Below are positions 54,936 through 64,000 of a stretch of DNA of 64,000 nucleotides, piece after piece. The notes beneath the pieces were generated by a model, which saw nothing but the letters and a program-made list of their open reading frames with translations, was not told where the DNA came from and made no database searches. Numbering within the stretch: position 1 is the first letter of the stretch; the number at the start of each line of letters is the position of its first letter. The translations under genes were made by a program, and so were the position numbers. This DNA comes from an uncultured SAR86 cluster bacterium (GTDB lineage: Bacteria; Pseudomonadota; Gammaproteobacteria; Magnimaribacterales; Magnimaribacteraceae): the NCBI GenBank assembly GCA_902630715.1, contig CACOVO010000001.1, positions 1-64,000 on the forward strand, written 5' to 3'.

Positions 54936-57158
54936 ATGAAAGTTTACTTTTATGCACTCATGGCGATGAGTTTAATTATTACGCAAATAAGTGCTGATGA
55001 GCCATCCAGTAATTCAGATGGAGAGGCTGAGGAAGTTGTTGTAACTGCCTCCATATTAAACCCTTCGAGGATTATCAACCCTCTTTATGTAATACCTGGT
55101 GATGATATTGAGGATGATGCTACGACGTCATTAGGTGAAGCTGTAGATAGTTTTCCTGGTGTTTCTATAGCTGATTTTGGTGCAGCAGTTGGGCAGCCCA
55201 TCATTAGAGGTATGTCTGGTCCTAGGGTCAAAATTCTTAAAAACGGCATAGTTAATCGAGATGTTTCTGGCCTGGGCGCTGATCATTTGAATGATATTGA
55301 TTTGAATGATATTGAGCAAATTGAAATTATTAAAGGCCCATCTTCTTTGCTCTATGCCAATGGAACGAGTGGAGGGATAATCAATGTTGTTGATAATTGT
55401 ATTGCCCCTGAAGATTTCACTGAATCAGAATTTATAGCTGGATTAGAAACCCAATCCGTCAATGATGGAGATGTGCAGCATTTTAATTACAAAGACAATA
55501 TTGGCGGCTTTAATATAAATGCCGGATACAAGAAAACTGAACTAGGAAATTTCGATATACCGAATGATGCAATAATTCATGAAGAAGACCATGATGATCA
55601 TGATGATCACGAAGAAGAGATGTTGTCTTTTGTGAAAAATTCGGACCTAGAGATCGAATCGACTAAATTTGGTATATCTAGATCAGGCGACTGGGGTTAC
55701 TTTGGATTATCTGCAGATAATCTTGAAAGTATGTACGGTATCCCCTTTCATGGAGAGCATGCTGATGAACATGGTGACGATCACGACGACGATCACGACG
55801 ACGATCACGACGATGATCACGACGACGATCACGGAGATGAACACGGTGAAGAGAGAATTTTTTCTACTACCGATCAAGAAAGCTTCACTATCAAAGGTCA
55901 ATACAATATTGGCGGCAATCTACTTAATTCAATTGAATATACTTATAGAGATACTGACTATGAACTAGTTGAGGCCCATGCTGAAGAGGAAGGCCACGAT
56001 GATCATGGAGATGAACATGATGAGCATGCTCCAACTGTGTTTACAAATGATGCTACTGAGTATGGTGCTATTTTTGATATTTCGACAGATAACCTTATAC
56101 AAAAAATATCTGTAAATTTTGTTGATGAAGATTCAGCTATAGTTGGAGAAGAGTCATTTATGAATCCTGCAAACAATGAAGAGACAACCTTCGGTTATTT
56201 CCTCAGCGCTGATTTAGATGCTTTTTACCTAGACGCTGGTTTTAGATTAGACCAAATTGAAAGGTCAGGAAGCGTTACTGATGATGAACATGGAGACATC
56301 GATTATTACAATTATGATGATGACACAAATAGTTTCGCTATCTCTCTGGGCAGGGATCTTTCAGATTCATTTAGTATGAATGTAGGATTTGCTAGCGTAG
56401 AAAGATTGCCCTCGGTTATTGAGCTGTATATGAACGGACCTCATTTAGCGACGGGTAGGCTAGAAACCGGTAATCCTAATCTAAAAGGAGAAACATCTAA
56501 TAATTTCGACATAACTTTTGATTACGATGATGGTGATTTTTTTGCCACGGCAAGTTTCTATGTCAATGATGTTGATAATTACATAGCATTAATTGATATG
56601 GAAGACGATCACGACGATCACGACGATCACGACGATCACGACGATCACGACGATCACGATGATCACGGAGATGATCATGATAAGGAGTTTGCTCACCTTA
56701 TAAAGTCGAATTACCTTCAACAAGATGCTGAGTTCAAGGGTTATGAGCTTGAAATTGGGAGAACTTTTTCTTTAGGCTCTGGTGATTTAACCTTATCTTT
56801 TGCTAGAGACGATGTCGATGCTGAATTCTCAGATGGGCATAATGTTCCAAGAATTAATCCTGCCAGAAATATTTACACTCTTTCTTACGTTGAGAATGAT
56901 TGGTTATTTAAACTGAGCTTAAAAGACGTTGAGAAGCAAGATGATATTGCCGAAGGCGAAACGGTTACAGATTCTTATCAAATGTTAAATGCGAGACTCA
57001 CTAAGACATTCAATATGAATGGAGCAGGTGAGTTGAAGGTTTCAATATTTGGTTCGAACCTCCTGGACGAGGCGGCGAGAAATCATTCTTCTTTTGTTAA
57101 GAATGAAGTTCCCTTACCAGGCAGAAACTACGGAGCTAAATTTAGATACAAGTTTTAA
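54936..57158 (+). CDS. TonB-dependent receptor with His/Asp-rich loops (ZnuD-like, likely zinc)
   Basis: Plug domain VVVTASILNPSRIINPLYVIPGDDIEDDATTSLGEAVDSFPGVSIADFGAAVGQPIIRGMSGPRVKIL; DHDDDHDDDH loops; C-terminal aromatic GRNYGAKFRYKF. Confidence 0.9.
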   Translation: MKVYFYALMAMSLIITQISADEPSSNSDGEAEEVVVTASILNPSRIINPLYVIPGDDIEDDATTSLGEAVDSFPGVSIADFGAAVGQPIIRGMSGPRVKILKNGIVNRDVSGLGADHLNDIDLNDIEQIEIIKGPSSLLYANGTSGGIINVVDNCIAPEDFTESEFIAGLETQSVNDGDVQHFNYKDNIGGFNINAGYKKTELGNFDIPNDAIIHEEDHDDHDDHEEEMLSFVKNSDLEIESTKFGISRSGDWGYFGLSADNLESMYGIPFHGEHADEHGDDHDDDHDDDHDDDHDDDHGDEHGEERIFSTTDQESFTIKGQYNIGGNLLNSIEYTYRDTDYELVEAHAEEEGHDDHGDEHDEHAPTVFTNDATEYGAIFDISTDNLIQKISVNFVDEDSAIVGEESFMNPANNEETTFGYFLSADLDAFYLDAGFRLDQIERSGSVTDDEHGDIDYYNYDDDTNSFAISLGRDLSDSFSMNVGFASVERLPSVIELYMNGPHLATGRLETGNPNLKGETSNNFDITFDYDDGDFFATASFYVNDVDNYIALIDMEDDHDDHDDHDDHDDHDDHDDHGDDHDKEFAHLIKSNYLQQDAEFKGYELEIGRTFSLGSGDLTLSFARDDVDAEFSDGHNVPRINPARNIYTLSYVENDWLFKLSLKDVEKQDDIAEGETVTDSYQMLNARLTKTFNMNGAGELKVSIFGSNLLDEAARNHSSFVKNEVPLPGRNYGAKFRYKF
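55776..55834 (+). repeat. in-frame 12-nt tandem repeat (gatcacgacgac) encoding DHDD
   Basis: gacgatcacgacgacgatcacgacgacgatcacgacgatgatcacgacgacgatcac. Confidence 0.85.
56604..56668 (+). repeat. in-frame 9-nt tandem repeat (gacgatcac) encoding DDH
   Basis: gacgatcac repeated about 6 times, then gatgatcac. Confidence 0.9.
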
Positions 57159-57226
57159 ATTGTAACTTCATGCTAACAAGTGAGTGTTAGTAATGTATTG
57201 CCCTCCCCAAAGGCATTACAGGAATT

Positions 57227-57259
57227 AGGGTCAAGCAGCGATTCTTGGCCCTTTTTTTT
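57227..57259 (+). terminator. Rho-independent terminator after the TonB receptor
   Basis: agggtcaag-cagcgatt-cttggccct followed by a T run. Confidence 0.75.
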
Positions 57260-57300
57260 AAATAATGTAATATAAAAACTTAATTAAAAGGAGATGACAG

Positions 57301-57762
57301 ATGGAAAATTTACTGCAGTTTGACGAGAAATCAATTGATTGGAAGCCAGCACCTGGTCCTGATGGTGAACCATTAGATCACGTGTCTTTATCATTTTTAA
57401 ATGTAGATGAAAACGCCAAAATAGTTGATTTATTATTCAAATTTTCCGCCAATGAAAAGATTCAAATGCATAGGCATTGCTCAAACTACAGTACTTTTAC
57501 AGTTAAGGGCGAACTTAAAACATATTTTCCTGACGGAAGTTTGAAGAGCGTTCGTCCAGCAGGTGTATTTAAAGCTGGTGTTCCTGGTGAGCCTCATACA
57601 GAAGGCGGAGGAGATGAGGATGTAATAGTTTATTTTAGTTTACGTCCGTATGCAGACAACGATCCAATCTACGAGTTATTGGATGAAAATATGGAAGTAG
57701 TTCAGATCATGGACTTTCAGGCTTTGAAAGAGCTGAATGAGGAGTATTCAAGCCAGGCTTAA
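57301..57762 (+). CDS. cupin-domain protein
   Basis: ANEKIQMHRHCSNYSTFTVKGELKTYFPDGS...PAGVFKAGVPGEPHTE; aggag RBS-like sequence upstream. Confidence 0.75.
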   Translation: MENLLQFDEKSIDWKPAPGPDGEPLDHVSLSFLNVDENAKIVDLLFKFSANEKIQMHRHCSNYSTFTVKGELKTYFPDGSLKSVRPAGVFKAGVPGEPHTEGGGDEDVIVYFSLRPYADNDPIYELLDENMEVVQIMDFQALKELNEEYSSQA

Positions 57763-57775
57763 TGTTGTTCAGTTG

Positions 57776-58219
57776 CTAGTGATTGCCCTTTATGGCATAG
57801 AAAGTTCCTAATAACAAAAGGAAAAGCTGTTCACTTGCAAAAAGAACAGAACCTCTTTCACCAAAAAAGATTCCCCAATCTGAGTGGGCAATTAATAAAG
57901 CAAATATCATTATTACTCCAATAGCTCCGCCAGATATTCTGGTAATAAAATGACCTAGATCGGCCATTGACCTTGCTAAAAGTGCACCAATAATTATTCC
58001 TAATCCTGCGAGTATTTCTCCCCATGCAACTAGATAAGCCGTAACTCCCGCCATAGGCACTCCATTAGAGCCTAACCAACCCACGAATCCTTCAGAGATT
58101 GGAAGCTTTCCATATCCATGCAAAAAGAAAGCAATGCCAAGACCAAGTCTTAAAAGCCAATCGGCGAGCCCAGTTATAGGCGAAGCTACTCTGTCTAAAA
58201 TGTTATTAATTTTTTCCAT
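57776..58219 (-). CDS. DoxX family membrane protein
   Basis: WLLRLGLGIAFFLHGYGKLP...VAWGEILAGLGIIIGALL. Confidence 0.85.
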   Translation of the reverse strand: MEKINNILDRVASPITGLADWLLRLGLGIAFFLHGYGKLPISEGFVGWLGSNGVPMAGVTAYLVAWGEILAGLGIIIGALLARSMADLGHFITRISGGAIGVIMIFALLIAHSDWGIFFGERGSVLFASEQLFLLLLGTFYAIKGNH

Positions 58220-58243
58220 TTATCTCTCCAAGGTTTAATTATT

Positions 58244-59425
58244 TTACATCCAACTTCTAAATGTACTAACCATTTCACCGTTTTCTGTTTCTAGTAAATT
58301 ACTAATACCCTTTAATTCATTAAAGAAAATACCGGGATCTATAGCTCCTTCTGGTGCAAAAACACCTTTTTTAGTTATTTTTTGATCAACCAGAAGTTTC
58401 AAACCGCAAGCAAGAGGTATACCAGTAGCCTCTCCCATACTTATTAAATCAGAAGCATTAAACATCGTGCCGCACGATGCTTTTTTACCATCTTTAAGCC
58501 CTATAGCTAAAGCATATAAAGGAGGGGGATCAGAAAGGAAAGTATTAGTGTTTGGTCTTACTGCATTACCCTGACTCTCTATATCATTTCTAATGGAAGA
58601 AGACAGCTTTTGGATTATTCTTGCAGCTCTTTCAATAGAGATAATTTTCACGTCCACAAGTTTCATGATCCACCTAAGTGTCCTAAACCCGCTTCCATGA
58701 GCAAGATTGATGCAGTTTTTTATAGTTTCAAAATGGTGCGGGAAAGTAATTGCTTCAGGATGTCCAAATATTCGAGGTTTAAATTTTCCAAATCCTGGAA
58801 AGTCTATTTCAACTTTCTTGAGTGGTCTCACCATCTTGGGAGCTCCCTCACATTGTATTTTTACTTTACCGGTCATCTGCTGAACCCCATGAATCATTGC
58901 CGCATTCATTCCTGACTGGGATGATTCTTCTTCGGGAGTTGCACCATCCATATTCCAGCCTGTGTAAAGCGTCTCTACTTCGTCCAGTTCTTTAATAGCA
59001 TAAGCACCTAGCATGTTTGTGAGTCCGGGACTTGCTCCCATACCCAATATTGCTGTTTTCGATTTATTTTCCGCCTTTTCATGAAGCTTCAACATTTCAA
59101 TTGTTGGCTCCCAGTCATCGTTTATATCAAGATAGTGACAATTTGAGTCTAAGGCAGAATGTAAGACTGGCGGGCCGAATTTGAAAAAAGGCCCAACAGT
59201 ATTTATGACGATATCGGCTTGGCTCATTTGTTTTTTTAGGGCATCAATATCAGTTATATCTAATCCAACTCCGGTGACTTTTTCGTTCATGGAATTTGCA
59301 AATTTAATTGCTTCAGCTGCATTTATATCCGCAACGATTATTTCGTGAACATTGCTGAAATCCATACTAGTTTCAACAGCAAATCTACCCATGCCGCCGC
59401 TACCACCCAAAGCTAATACTTTCAT
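58244..59425 (-). CDS. saccharopine dehydrogenase-like NAD(P)-binding protein
   Basis: MKVLALGGSGGMGRFAVETS...VINTVGPFFKFGPPVLHSALDSNCHYLDINDDW. Confidence 0.88.
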   Translation of the reverse strand: MKVLALGGSGGMGRFAVETSMDFSNVHEIIVADINAAEAIKFANSMNEKVTGVGLDITDIDALKKQMSQADIVINTVGPFFKFGPPVLHSALDSNCHYLDINDDWEPTIEMLKLHEKAENKSKTAILGMGASPGLTNMLGAYAIKELDEVETLYTGWNMDGATPEEESSQSGMNAAMIHGVQQMTGKVKIQCEGAPKMVRPLKKVEIDFPGFGKFKPRIFGHPEAITFPHHFETIKNCINLAHGSGFRTLRWIMKLVDVKIISIERAARIIQKLSSSIRNDIESQGNAVRPNTNTFLSDPPPLYALAIGLKDGKKASCGTMFNASDLISMGEATGIPLACGLKLLVDQKITKKGVFAPEGAIDPGIFFNELKGISNLLETENGEMVSTFRSWM

Positions 59426-59475
59426 TGATTTGTCTCTTTACTTTTCTATGTATTATAAGACTTTCTGGTTTTGAC

Positions 59476-60477
59476 TTAAAAAGACAGTTGGTACCCAATT
59501 TGTAATCCCCAATCTAAAGACATTTGAGGGCCATTAAGATCTTGTTTAATTGGTTTAACTGTCTCTAATCCAATTATTCCTTTTTTTAAAATAGTATTGA
59601 TGCCCAACCCTATGTTTACTTTTGTACCACCGTAATTTAAAGGATTTGAAGTTTGCACCGGAGCTTTAATTTCTTCACTAAAGCCTTCTATAGAATCAAT
59701 TTCTTCCATTTTCAGTCTTAAAGACCAGGCTGAGATTTTGTTTAAGTCTCTTTGTACCCATAAATTTATTTCAGTTCGGTCTCCAAAATTCCATTCTTCG
59801 CTATCAAGATTTATTTTGGATTTGATTTGTCCTCCCAACTTCCACTTCATATGTATTTTGCTAAAAGTTAAAGCACTTAATAAGGATAGAGATTTGTCTC
59901 CACCTTGCATTCCATAAGGTAAAGGAATAGAGCCAATACTTCCCATAGGCATTAGCACCATACCTTGTAGGCTATTTTTTCCAAGATTTTTTTCGAGACC
60001 CAGCTGTGCATGAAATTTATATCCATATGCATCACGAATTTTAAATAAAGCAGAAACATTAACAGTCGATAAATCGGAAGACTTAGTCGTAAAATCCCCA
60101 AGAGGATTCCTCTCCATCATTGGTTGATATGTCCTTAACTTCATATACTTACGAGTGAACGAAGCCATGCCCATCAAAGTTAGGGAGTGAGTTGGTGCAT
60201 GCATTGCACCTAACATAACCATATCCATAGCCATCTCTTGAGGGACGACACTGATGTTTTTTGGCATACCCCCAGGATTTGGTAATTTGAGTATTTCTTG
60301 ATCAGATATATTCTTAGCATCAATGTAGTTTTCATTCATTGACATCTTTATATAACTAATCGAAAGCATAGACTTGCCTTTTTTTAGTAGATGATCACCC
60401 ATCATCCCAACTGGACCATGCATCTTCGCGGAATGCATAGAATGGCCCATGCTCTTATGATGATCATGATCACTCAT
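59476..60477 (-). CDS. outer-membrane beta-barrel-like protein with His/Met-rich N-terminus (possible metal-linked)
   Basis: SDHDHHKSMGHSMHSAKMHGPVGMMGDHLLKKGKSMLSISY; amphipathic strand pattern, C-terminal aromatic QIGYQLSF. The true start may be upstream (CTG at 60549). Confidence 0.55.
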   Translation of the reverse strand: MSDHDHHKSMGHSMHSAKMHGPVGMMGDHLLKKGKSMLSISYIKMSMNENYIDAKNISDQEILKLPNPGGMPKNISVVPQEMAMDMVMLGAMHAPTHSLTLMGMASFTRKYMKLRTYQPMMERNPLGDFTTKSSDLSTVNVSALFKIRDAYGYKFHAQLGLEKNLGKNSLQGMVLMPMGSIGSIPLPYGMQGGDKSLSLLSALTFSKIHMKWKLGGQIKSKINLDSEEWNFGDRTEINLWVQRDLNKISAWSLRLKMEEIDSIEGFSEEIKAPVQTSNPLNYGGTKVNIGLGINTILKKGIIGLETVKPIKQDLNGPQMSLDWGLQIGYQLSF

Positions 60478-60567
60478 AGTATCTGATGAGTCAGACGATA
60501 TATCAAAAGCTGCCGATAGTAGTAGGCAATATATGTAGAATTTATTCAGACTTAAATTATAGACCGA

Positions 60568-62346
60568 TTAAGATTTTTTTCTAAGCCTGATTGACTTTGG
60601 AGTAACTTCAACTAATTCGTCATCTTCAACAAATTCAAGTGCCTGTTCTAAGGTGTGCTCAATATGGGGTGTTAAGATAAGATTTTCATCAGTTCCAGCA
60701 GCTCTTATATTCGTTAGTTGCTTTGCTTTAGTCGGGTTAACAGGTAAATCATTGTCTCTGGAGTGGAGTCCTACTATCTGTCCGATATAAACTTCTGTCC
60801 CATGCCCCAGGAACATCCTCCCTCTTTCTTGAAGATTAAAAAGCGAGTAAGCCAAAGTTTTTCCTGCAGCCATTGAAACAAGAACACCATTCTGTCTTTT
60901 TGCCAATTCTCCTTCCTTGGCTTTTCCATAATGATCGAAGACACTTGTCATAATTCCTGTTCCACTTGTCATGGTTAGGAAGTTTGATCTGAATCCAATC
61001 ATTCCTCTAGAAGGGGCTAAAAACTCTAACTTAATTCTTCCCTTACCGTCAGGTTCCATGTTTTTTAAATCAGCTTTTCTCTGCCCCATTTCTTCCATTA
61101 CTGAACCTTGATGTTTTTCTTCAATGTCTATAACAATTTGTTCAAAAGGCTCATGAATTTCTCCATTAACCTCTTTTTGTATGACCTCGGGTTTAGAAAC
61201 ACCAAGTTCATAATCTTCTCTTCGCATATTTTCAATTAACACTGAAAGATGAAGCTCTCCTCGACCGGAAACTTTAAATTTATCTGGTGAATCACCTTGT
61301 TCAACTCGCAGGGCAACATTATGTATAAGCTCTTGTTCAAGACGCTCTTTTAAATTTCTTGAAGAAATGTACTTTCCTTCTCTACCTGCGAAGGGAGAGT
61401 TATTTACCTGAAAGGTCATACTAACTGTTGGCTCATCAACGCTTAAAGGTGGAAGAGCTTCAATATTTTCTGGATCACATAAAGTGTCTGAAATATTTAG
61501 CTTATCTATACCGGTTACACAAATTATATCTCCAGCCTGTGCTTCTGGAATCTCAACTCTCTCTAGCCCTTTATAACCCATAACTTGCAAAACTTTGCCT
61601 CTTCTTTCTAAGTTATTGGGATCGATTACAATAACTTGCTGATTTGGTTTTATCTTTCCCCTGCTTATTCTGCCTATTCCAATAACACCAACATAGCTGT
61701 TGTAATCTAGAGCGCTGATTTGCATTTGCAAAGGACCTTCATCATTCACTTCAGGAGGATTAACCTTTTCTAATATCAAGTCCATTAGAGGTGACATATC
61801 ATCAGACATTTCATCTTCATCTAGTCCGGCGATACCCAGTAATGCCGAAGAATAAATAACCGGAAAATCTAGCTGATCATCATTTCCTCCTAGCCTATCA
61901 AATAAGTCAAAAACTTGATCCAAGACCCAGTCGGGTCTTGCTCCGGGCCTATCAATTTTATTTATAACCAGAATAGGATTGAGTCCCTGATCAAAAGCTT
62001 TTTGTGTAACAAATCTAGTTTGTGGCATTGGACCATCAACTGCATCCACAAGCAAAAGCACTGAGTCAACCATCGAAAGAACTCTTTCAACCTCTCCACC
62101 AAAATCAGCATGACCAGGCGTATCAACAATGTTTATTCTGTGTTCTTTCCACTCGATTGCAGTGTTTTTTGCTAGTATCGTAATGCCTCTTTCTTTTTCT
62201 TGGTCATCAGAATCCATTATTCTCTCAGAGTCCATATTTTTTCTACTGAGAGTTCCTGATTGCTGTAATAATTTATCTACAAGCGTTGTTTTGCCATGAT
62301 CTACATGAGCAATAATGGCAATATTTCTGAGATTTTTTATAGACAT
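60568..62346 (-). CDS. typA: translational GTPase TypA/BipA
   Basis: [26 protein letters not shown]...[17 protein letters not shown]. Confidence 0.98.
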   Translation of the reverse strand: MSIKNLRNIAIIAHVDHGKTTLVDKLLQQSGTLSRKNMDSERIMDSDDQEKERGITILAKNTAIEWKEHRINIVDTPGHADFGGEVERVLSMVDSVLLLVDAVDGPMPQTRFVTQKAFDQGLNPILVINKIDRPGARPDWVLDQVFDLFDRLGGNDDQLDFPVIYSSALLGIAGLDEDEMSDDMSPLMDLILEKVNPPEVNDEGPLQMQISALDYNSYVGVIGIGRISRGKIKPNQQVIVIDPNNLERRGKVLQVMGYKGLERVEIPEAQAGDIICVTGIDKLNISDTLCDPENIEALPPLSVDEPTVSMTFQVNNSPFAGREGKYISSRNLKERLEQELIHNVALRVEQGDSPDKFKVSGRGELHLSVLIENMRREDYELGVSKPEVIQKEVNGEIHEPFEQIVIDIEEKHQGSVMEEMGQRKADLKNMEPDGKGRIKLEFLAPSRGMIGFRSNFLTMTSGTGIMTSVFDHYGKAKEGELAKRQNGVLVSMAAGKTLAYSLFNLQERGRMFLGHGTEVYIGQIVGLHSRDNDLPVNPTKAKQLTNIRAAGTDENLILTPHIEHTLEQALEFVEDDELVEVTPKSIRLRKKS

Positions 62347-62393
62347 GGATTAAAAAGAAAGCGCGATTATAAGCTTTTATCTAAAATCTTCTA

Positions 62394-62834
62394 TTAATTT
62401 TTTGCCATTGCGTGCGAGAGAGGATCGGGACAACAAAGCTTTATTAAAGCCTGTTCTATTGGCATTTTTTCTAGTCTTTTTAATTCATTTAAGAATTTTT
62501 TTGCAGCTAGATTACCTCTGGCTTCTGCAAGAGAAAAATACTCAATAGCTAGTTCTGGCTCTGGATCAATATGAACACCATCACTGTAAAATATGGCTAT
62601 ATTGAACGGAGCTTTTGAATGCCCTTGTTCAGAGGCACGTTGATACCAGTAAATTGCTTTTTCGAGATCTTTAGGAATACCCCTTCCAATTGAATAATTT
62701 ACTCCAGTGTTAAACTGGGCAACCGAAACACCTTGAGTCGCGAGAGAAAGATCATAAACAAAGTCATCTTTTTCATTAACCGCGTGTGATTTTAATGAAG
62801 TTGTTAAAAGCAGCAGAAGGGTGATTCCTTTCAT
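62394..62834 (-). CDS. Sel1-repeat (SLR) secreted protein
   Basis: AQFNTGVNYSIGRGIPKDLEKAIYWYQRASEQGHSKAPFNIAIFYSDG; signal peptide. Confidence 0.85.
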   Translation of the reverse strand: MKGITLLLLLTTSLKSHAVNEKDDFVYDLSLATQGVSVAQFNTGVNYSIGRGIPKDLEKAIYWYQRASEQGHSKAPFNIAIFYSDGVHIDPEPELAIEYFSLAEARGNLAAKKFLNELKRLEKMPIEQALIKLCCPDPLSHAMAKN

Positions 62835-62842
62835 CCACCCAG

Positions 62843-63835
62843 TTATTCCATTGAGACAACTACCTTGCCTAGCACTTTTCTATCTTCGAGTGTTTTTATG
62901 GCTTTAGCTGCATCATCAAGAGGAAAAGTTTCAGTAACAAACGGTTTGATTTTGCCCTCTGCATGCAGTTCAAATAGTTCCTTAAAGTTTTGTTTATTTT
63001 CGTCATAGTCGAGACCTGCGAATTGACCCCAAAATACACCTACAATTTGACACTCTTTTAAAAGAGTAAGGTTTAGTGGCATTTTAGGTATTCCAGCAGT
63101 GAAGCCTATTACAAGATATTTTCCATGCCTCGCTATTGCCCTTAAAGCAGGTTCTGCGTAGTCACCACCAACGAGATCATAAATCATATCAACACCGCCG
63201 CCTGTTACTTCTTTTATTTGATCAGAAAATTTCTTTTGCAAATCCCTATCCATATCTCTTTCATAGATGATTCCTTCATCGGCTCCTTCTTTTTTGCATA
63301 AATCAATTTTTTCTTGTGAAGAAGCAGCAGCTATAACTCTTGCACCCATTGCTTTAGCAATATGAATTGCAGTTATACCCAATCCCCCGCCTGCACCCAG
63401 AACGAGCACAGATTCACCTTCTTTGAGTTCTCCTCTCTGCTTGAAGGCATGATAAGTCGTACCATAATTCAATGGAAATCCAGCTGCAGTCTCGAAGTCC
63501 ATAGAGTCTGGCAGGGGCATAAGCTGTTGCTCTAAGTATAAACCTTTTTCTCTTAAACCTCCTGAACCAACGCTTCCCATTACTCTATCTCCTTCATTGA
63601 GGTTTGTTACACCTTCTCCAATTGAAGAGACTATTCCTGAGATTTCACTACCCGGACTGAATGGAAAAGGGGGTTTAAACTGATATAAGCCTTGCACTAT
63701 AAGTACGTCCGGGAAACTGATACCTGTTGCCTTTATGTCTACTACTACCTGACCTGGGCCCGCAATAGGATCATCTATTTCCTCGACTTGATGCGATTCA
63801 ACCGGCCCAAATTCTTTACATAAAAATGCTCTCAT
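62843..63835 (-). CDS. NADPH:quinone oxidoreductase family (MDR/zinc-independent)
   Basis: GVFWGQFAG; VLGAGGGLGITAIHIAKAMGARVIAAASS; PFVTETFPLDDAAKAIKTLEDRKVLGKVVV. Confidence 0.92.
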   Translation of the reverse strand: MRAFLCKEFGPVESHQVEEIDDPIAGPGQVVVDIKATGISFPDVLIVQGLYQFKPPFPFSPGSEISGIVSSIGEGVTNLNEGDRVMGSVGSGGLREKGLYLEQQLMPLPDSMDFETAAGFPLNYGTTYHAFKQRGELKEGESVLVLGAGGGLGITAIHIAKAMGARVIAAASSQEKIDLCKKEGADEGIIYERDMDRDLQKKFSDQIKEVTGGGVDMIYDLVGGDYAEPALRAIARHGKYLVIGFTAGIPKMPLNLTLLKECQIVGVFWGQFAGLDYDENKQNFKELFELHAEGKIKPFVTETFPLDDAAKAIKTLEDRKVLGKVVVSME

Positions 63836-63889
63836 AAAACCATCCTATTTAAATTTATAATCTTAAATTAACGCTTAAAAACCAAACGT

Positions 63890-64000
63890 CAAGAAATCTT
63901 ATTTAAAAATTCTTTCAAATAGTCTTCAAAATTTATTTTCTTTTCTTGTTCTAGTTTTGAAGCGGTTATTAAAGATTCCTTAGCTATGTCTTGAAAAGAA
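63890..64000 (-). CDS. C-terminal fragment of an upstream gene, possibly glutamate-cysteine ligase
   Basis: Manual translation ...SFQDIAKESLITASKLEQEKKINFEDYLKEFLNKIS*; resembles GshA C-termini (A..S...Q..I...F.DYL..F). Partial. Confidence 0.35.

Noticed and set aside
55669-55968. 99-aa (+) and 64-aa (-, 55707-55901) ORFs rich in T/I/V
   Set aside because: Out-of-frame readings of the HD tandem repeat inside the TonB receptor.

Overview
64-kb chromosomal window from an AT-rich gammaproteobacterium, probably marine and possibly SAR86-like (inferred from gene content only). It covers the replication-origin neighbourhood. Going right from glmS the order is glmS-glmU-atpCDGAHFEB-(alpha/beta hydrolase)-parB-parA-rsmG-mnmG-mnmE-yidC-yidD-rnpA-rpmH | dnaA-dnaN-recF-gyrB-plsC-gmhB-GlyRS-lpxL-trkH-trkA-fmt-def-purE-tsaC-aroE. 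A cytochrome c oxidase (caa3-type) cluster follows, then a His/Asp-rich ZnuD-like TonB receptor, bipA/typA and a quinone oxidoreductase. The first ~11.6 kb, downstream of the glmS 3' end, is accessory DNA. The main discovery candidate is there: six displaced copies of the glmS 3' end. Each is a 22-bp core that reads (S/T)-V-T-V-E-stop in the glmS orientation, using different synonymous codons. The copies partition the region into small cargo modules (45-aa, 57-aa, 81+61-aa, MORN+HTH, 119-aa, type I restriction-modification). Most modules have their own module-specific terminal inverted repeats directly abutting the 22-bp core, with the same spacing each time. Inverted-repeat fidelity decays away from glmS. 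This looks like a serial, integron-like accretion of site-specific mobile cassettes at the end of glmS. No full-length recombinase is visible, but two modules encode small proteins resembling only the DNA-binding 'Recombinase' domain of serine recombinases. All calls are by eye from sequence; no database search was run.
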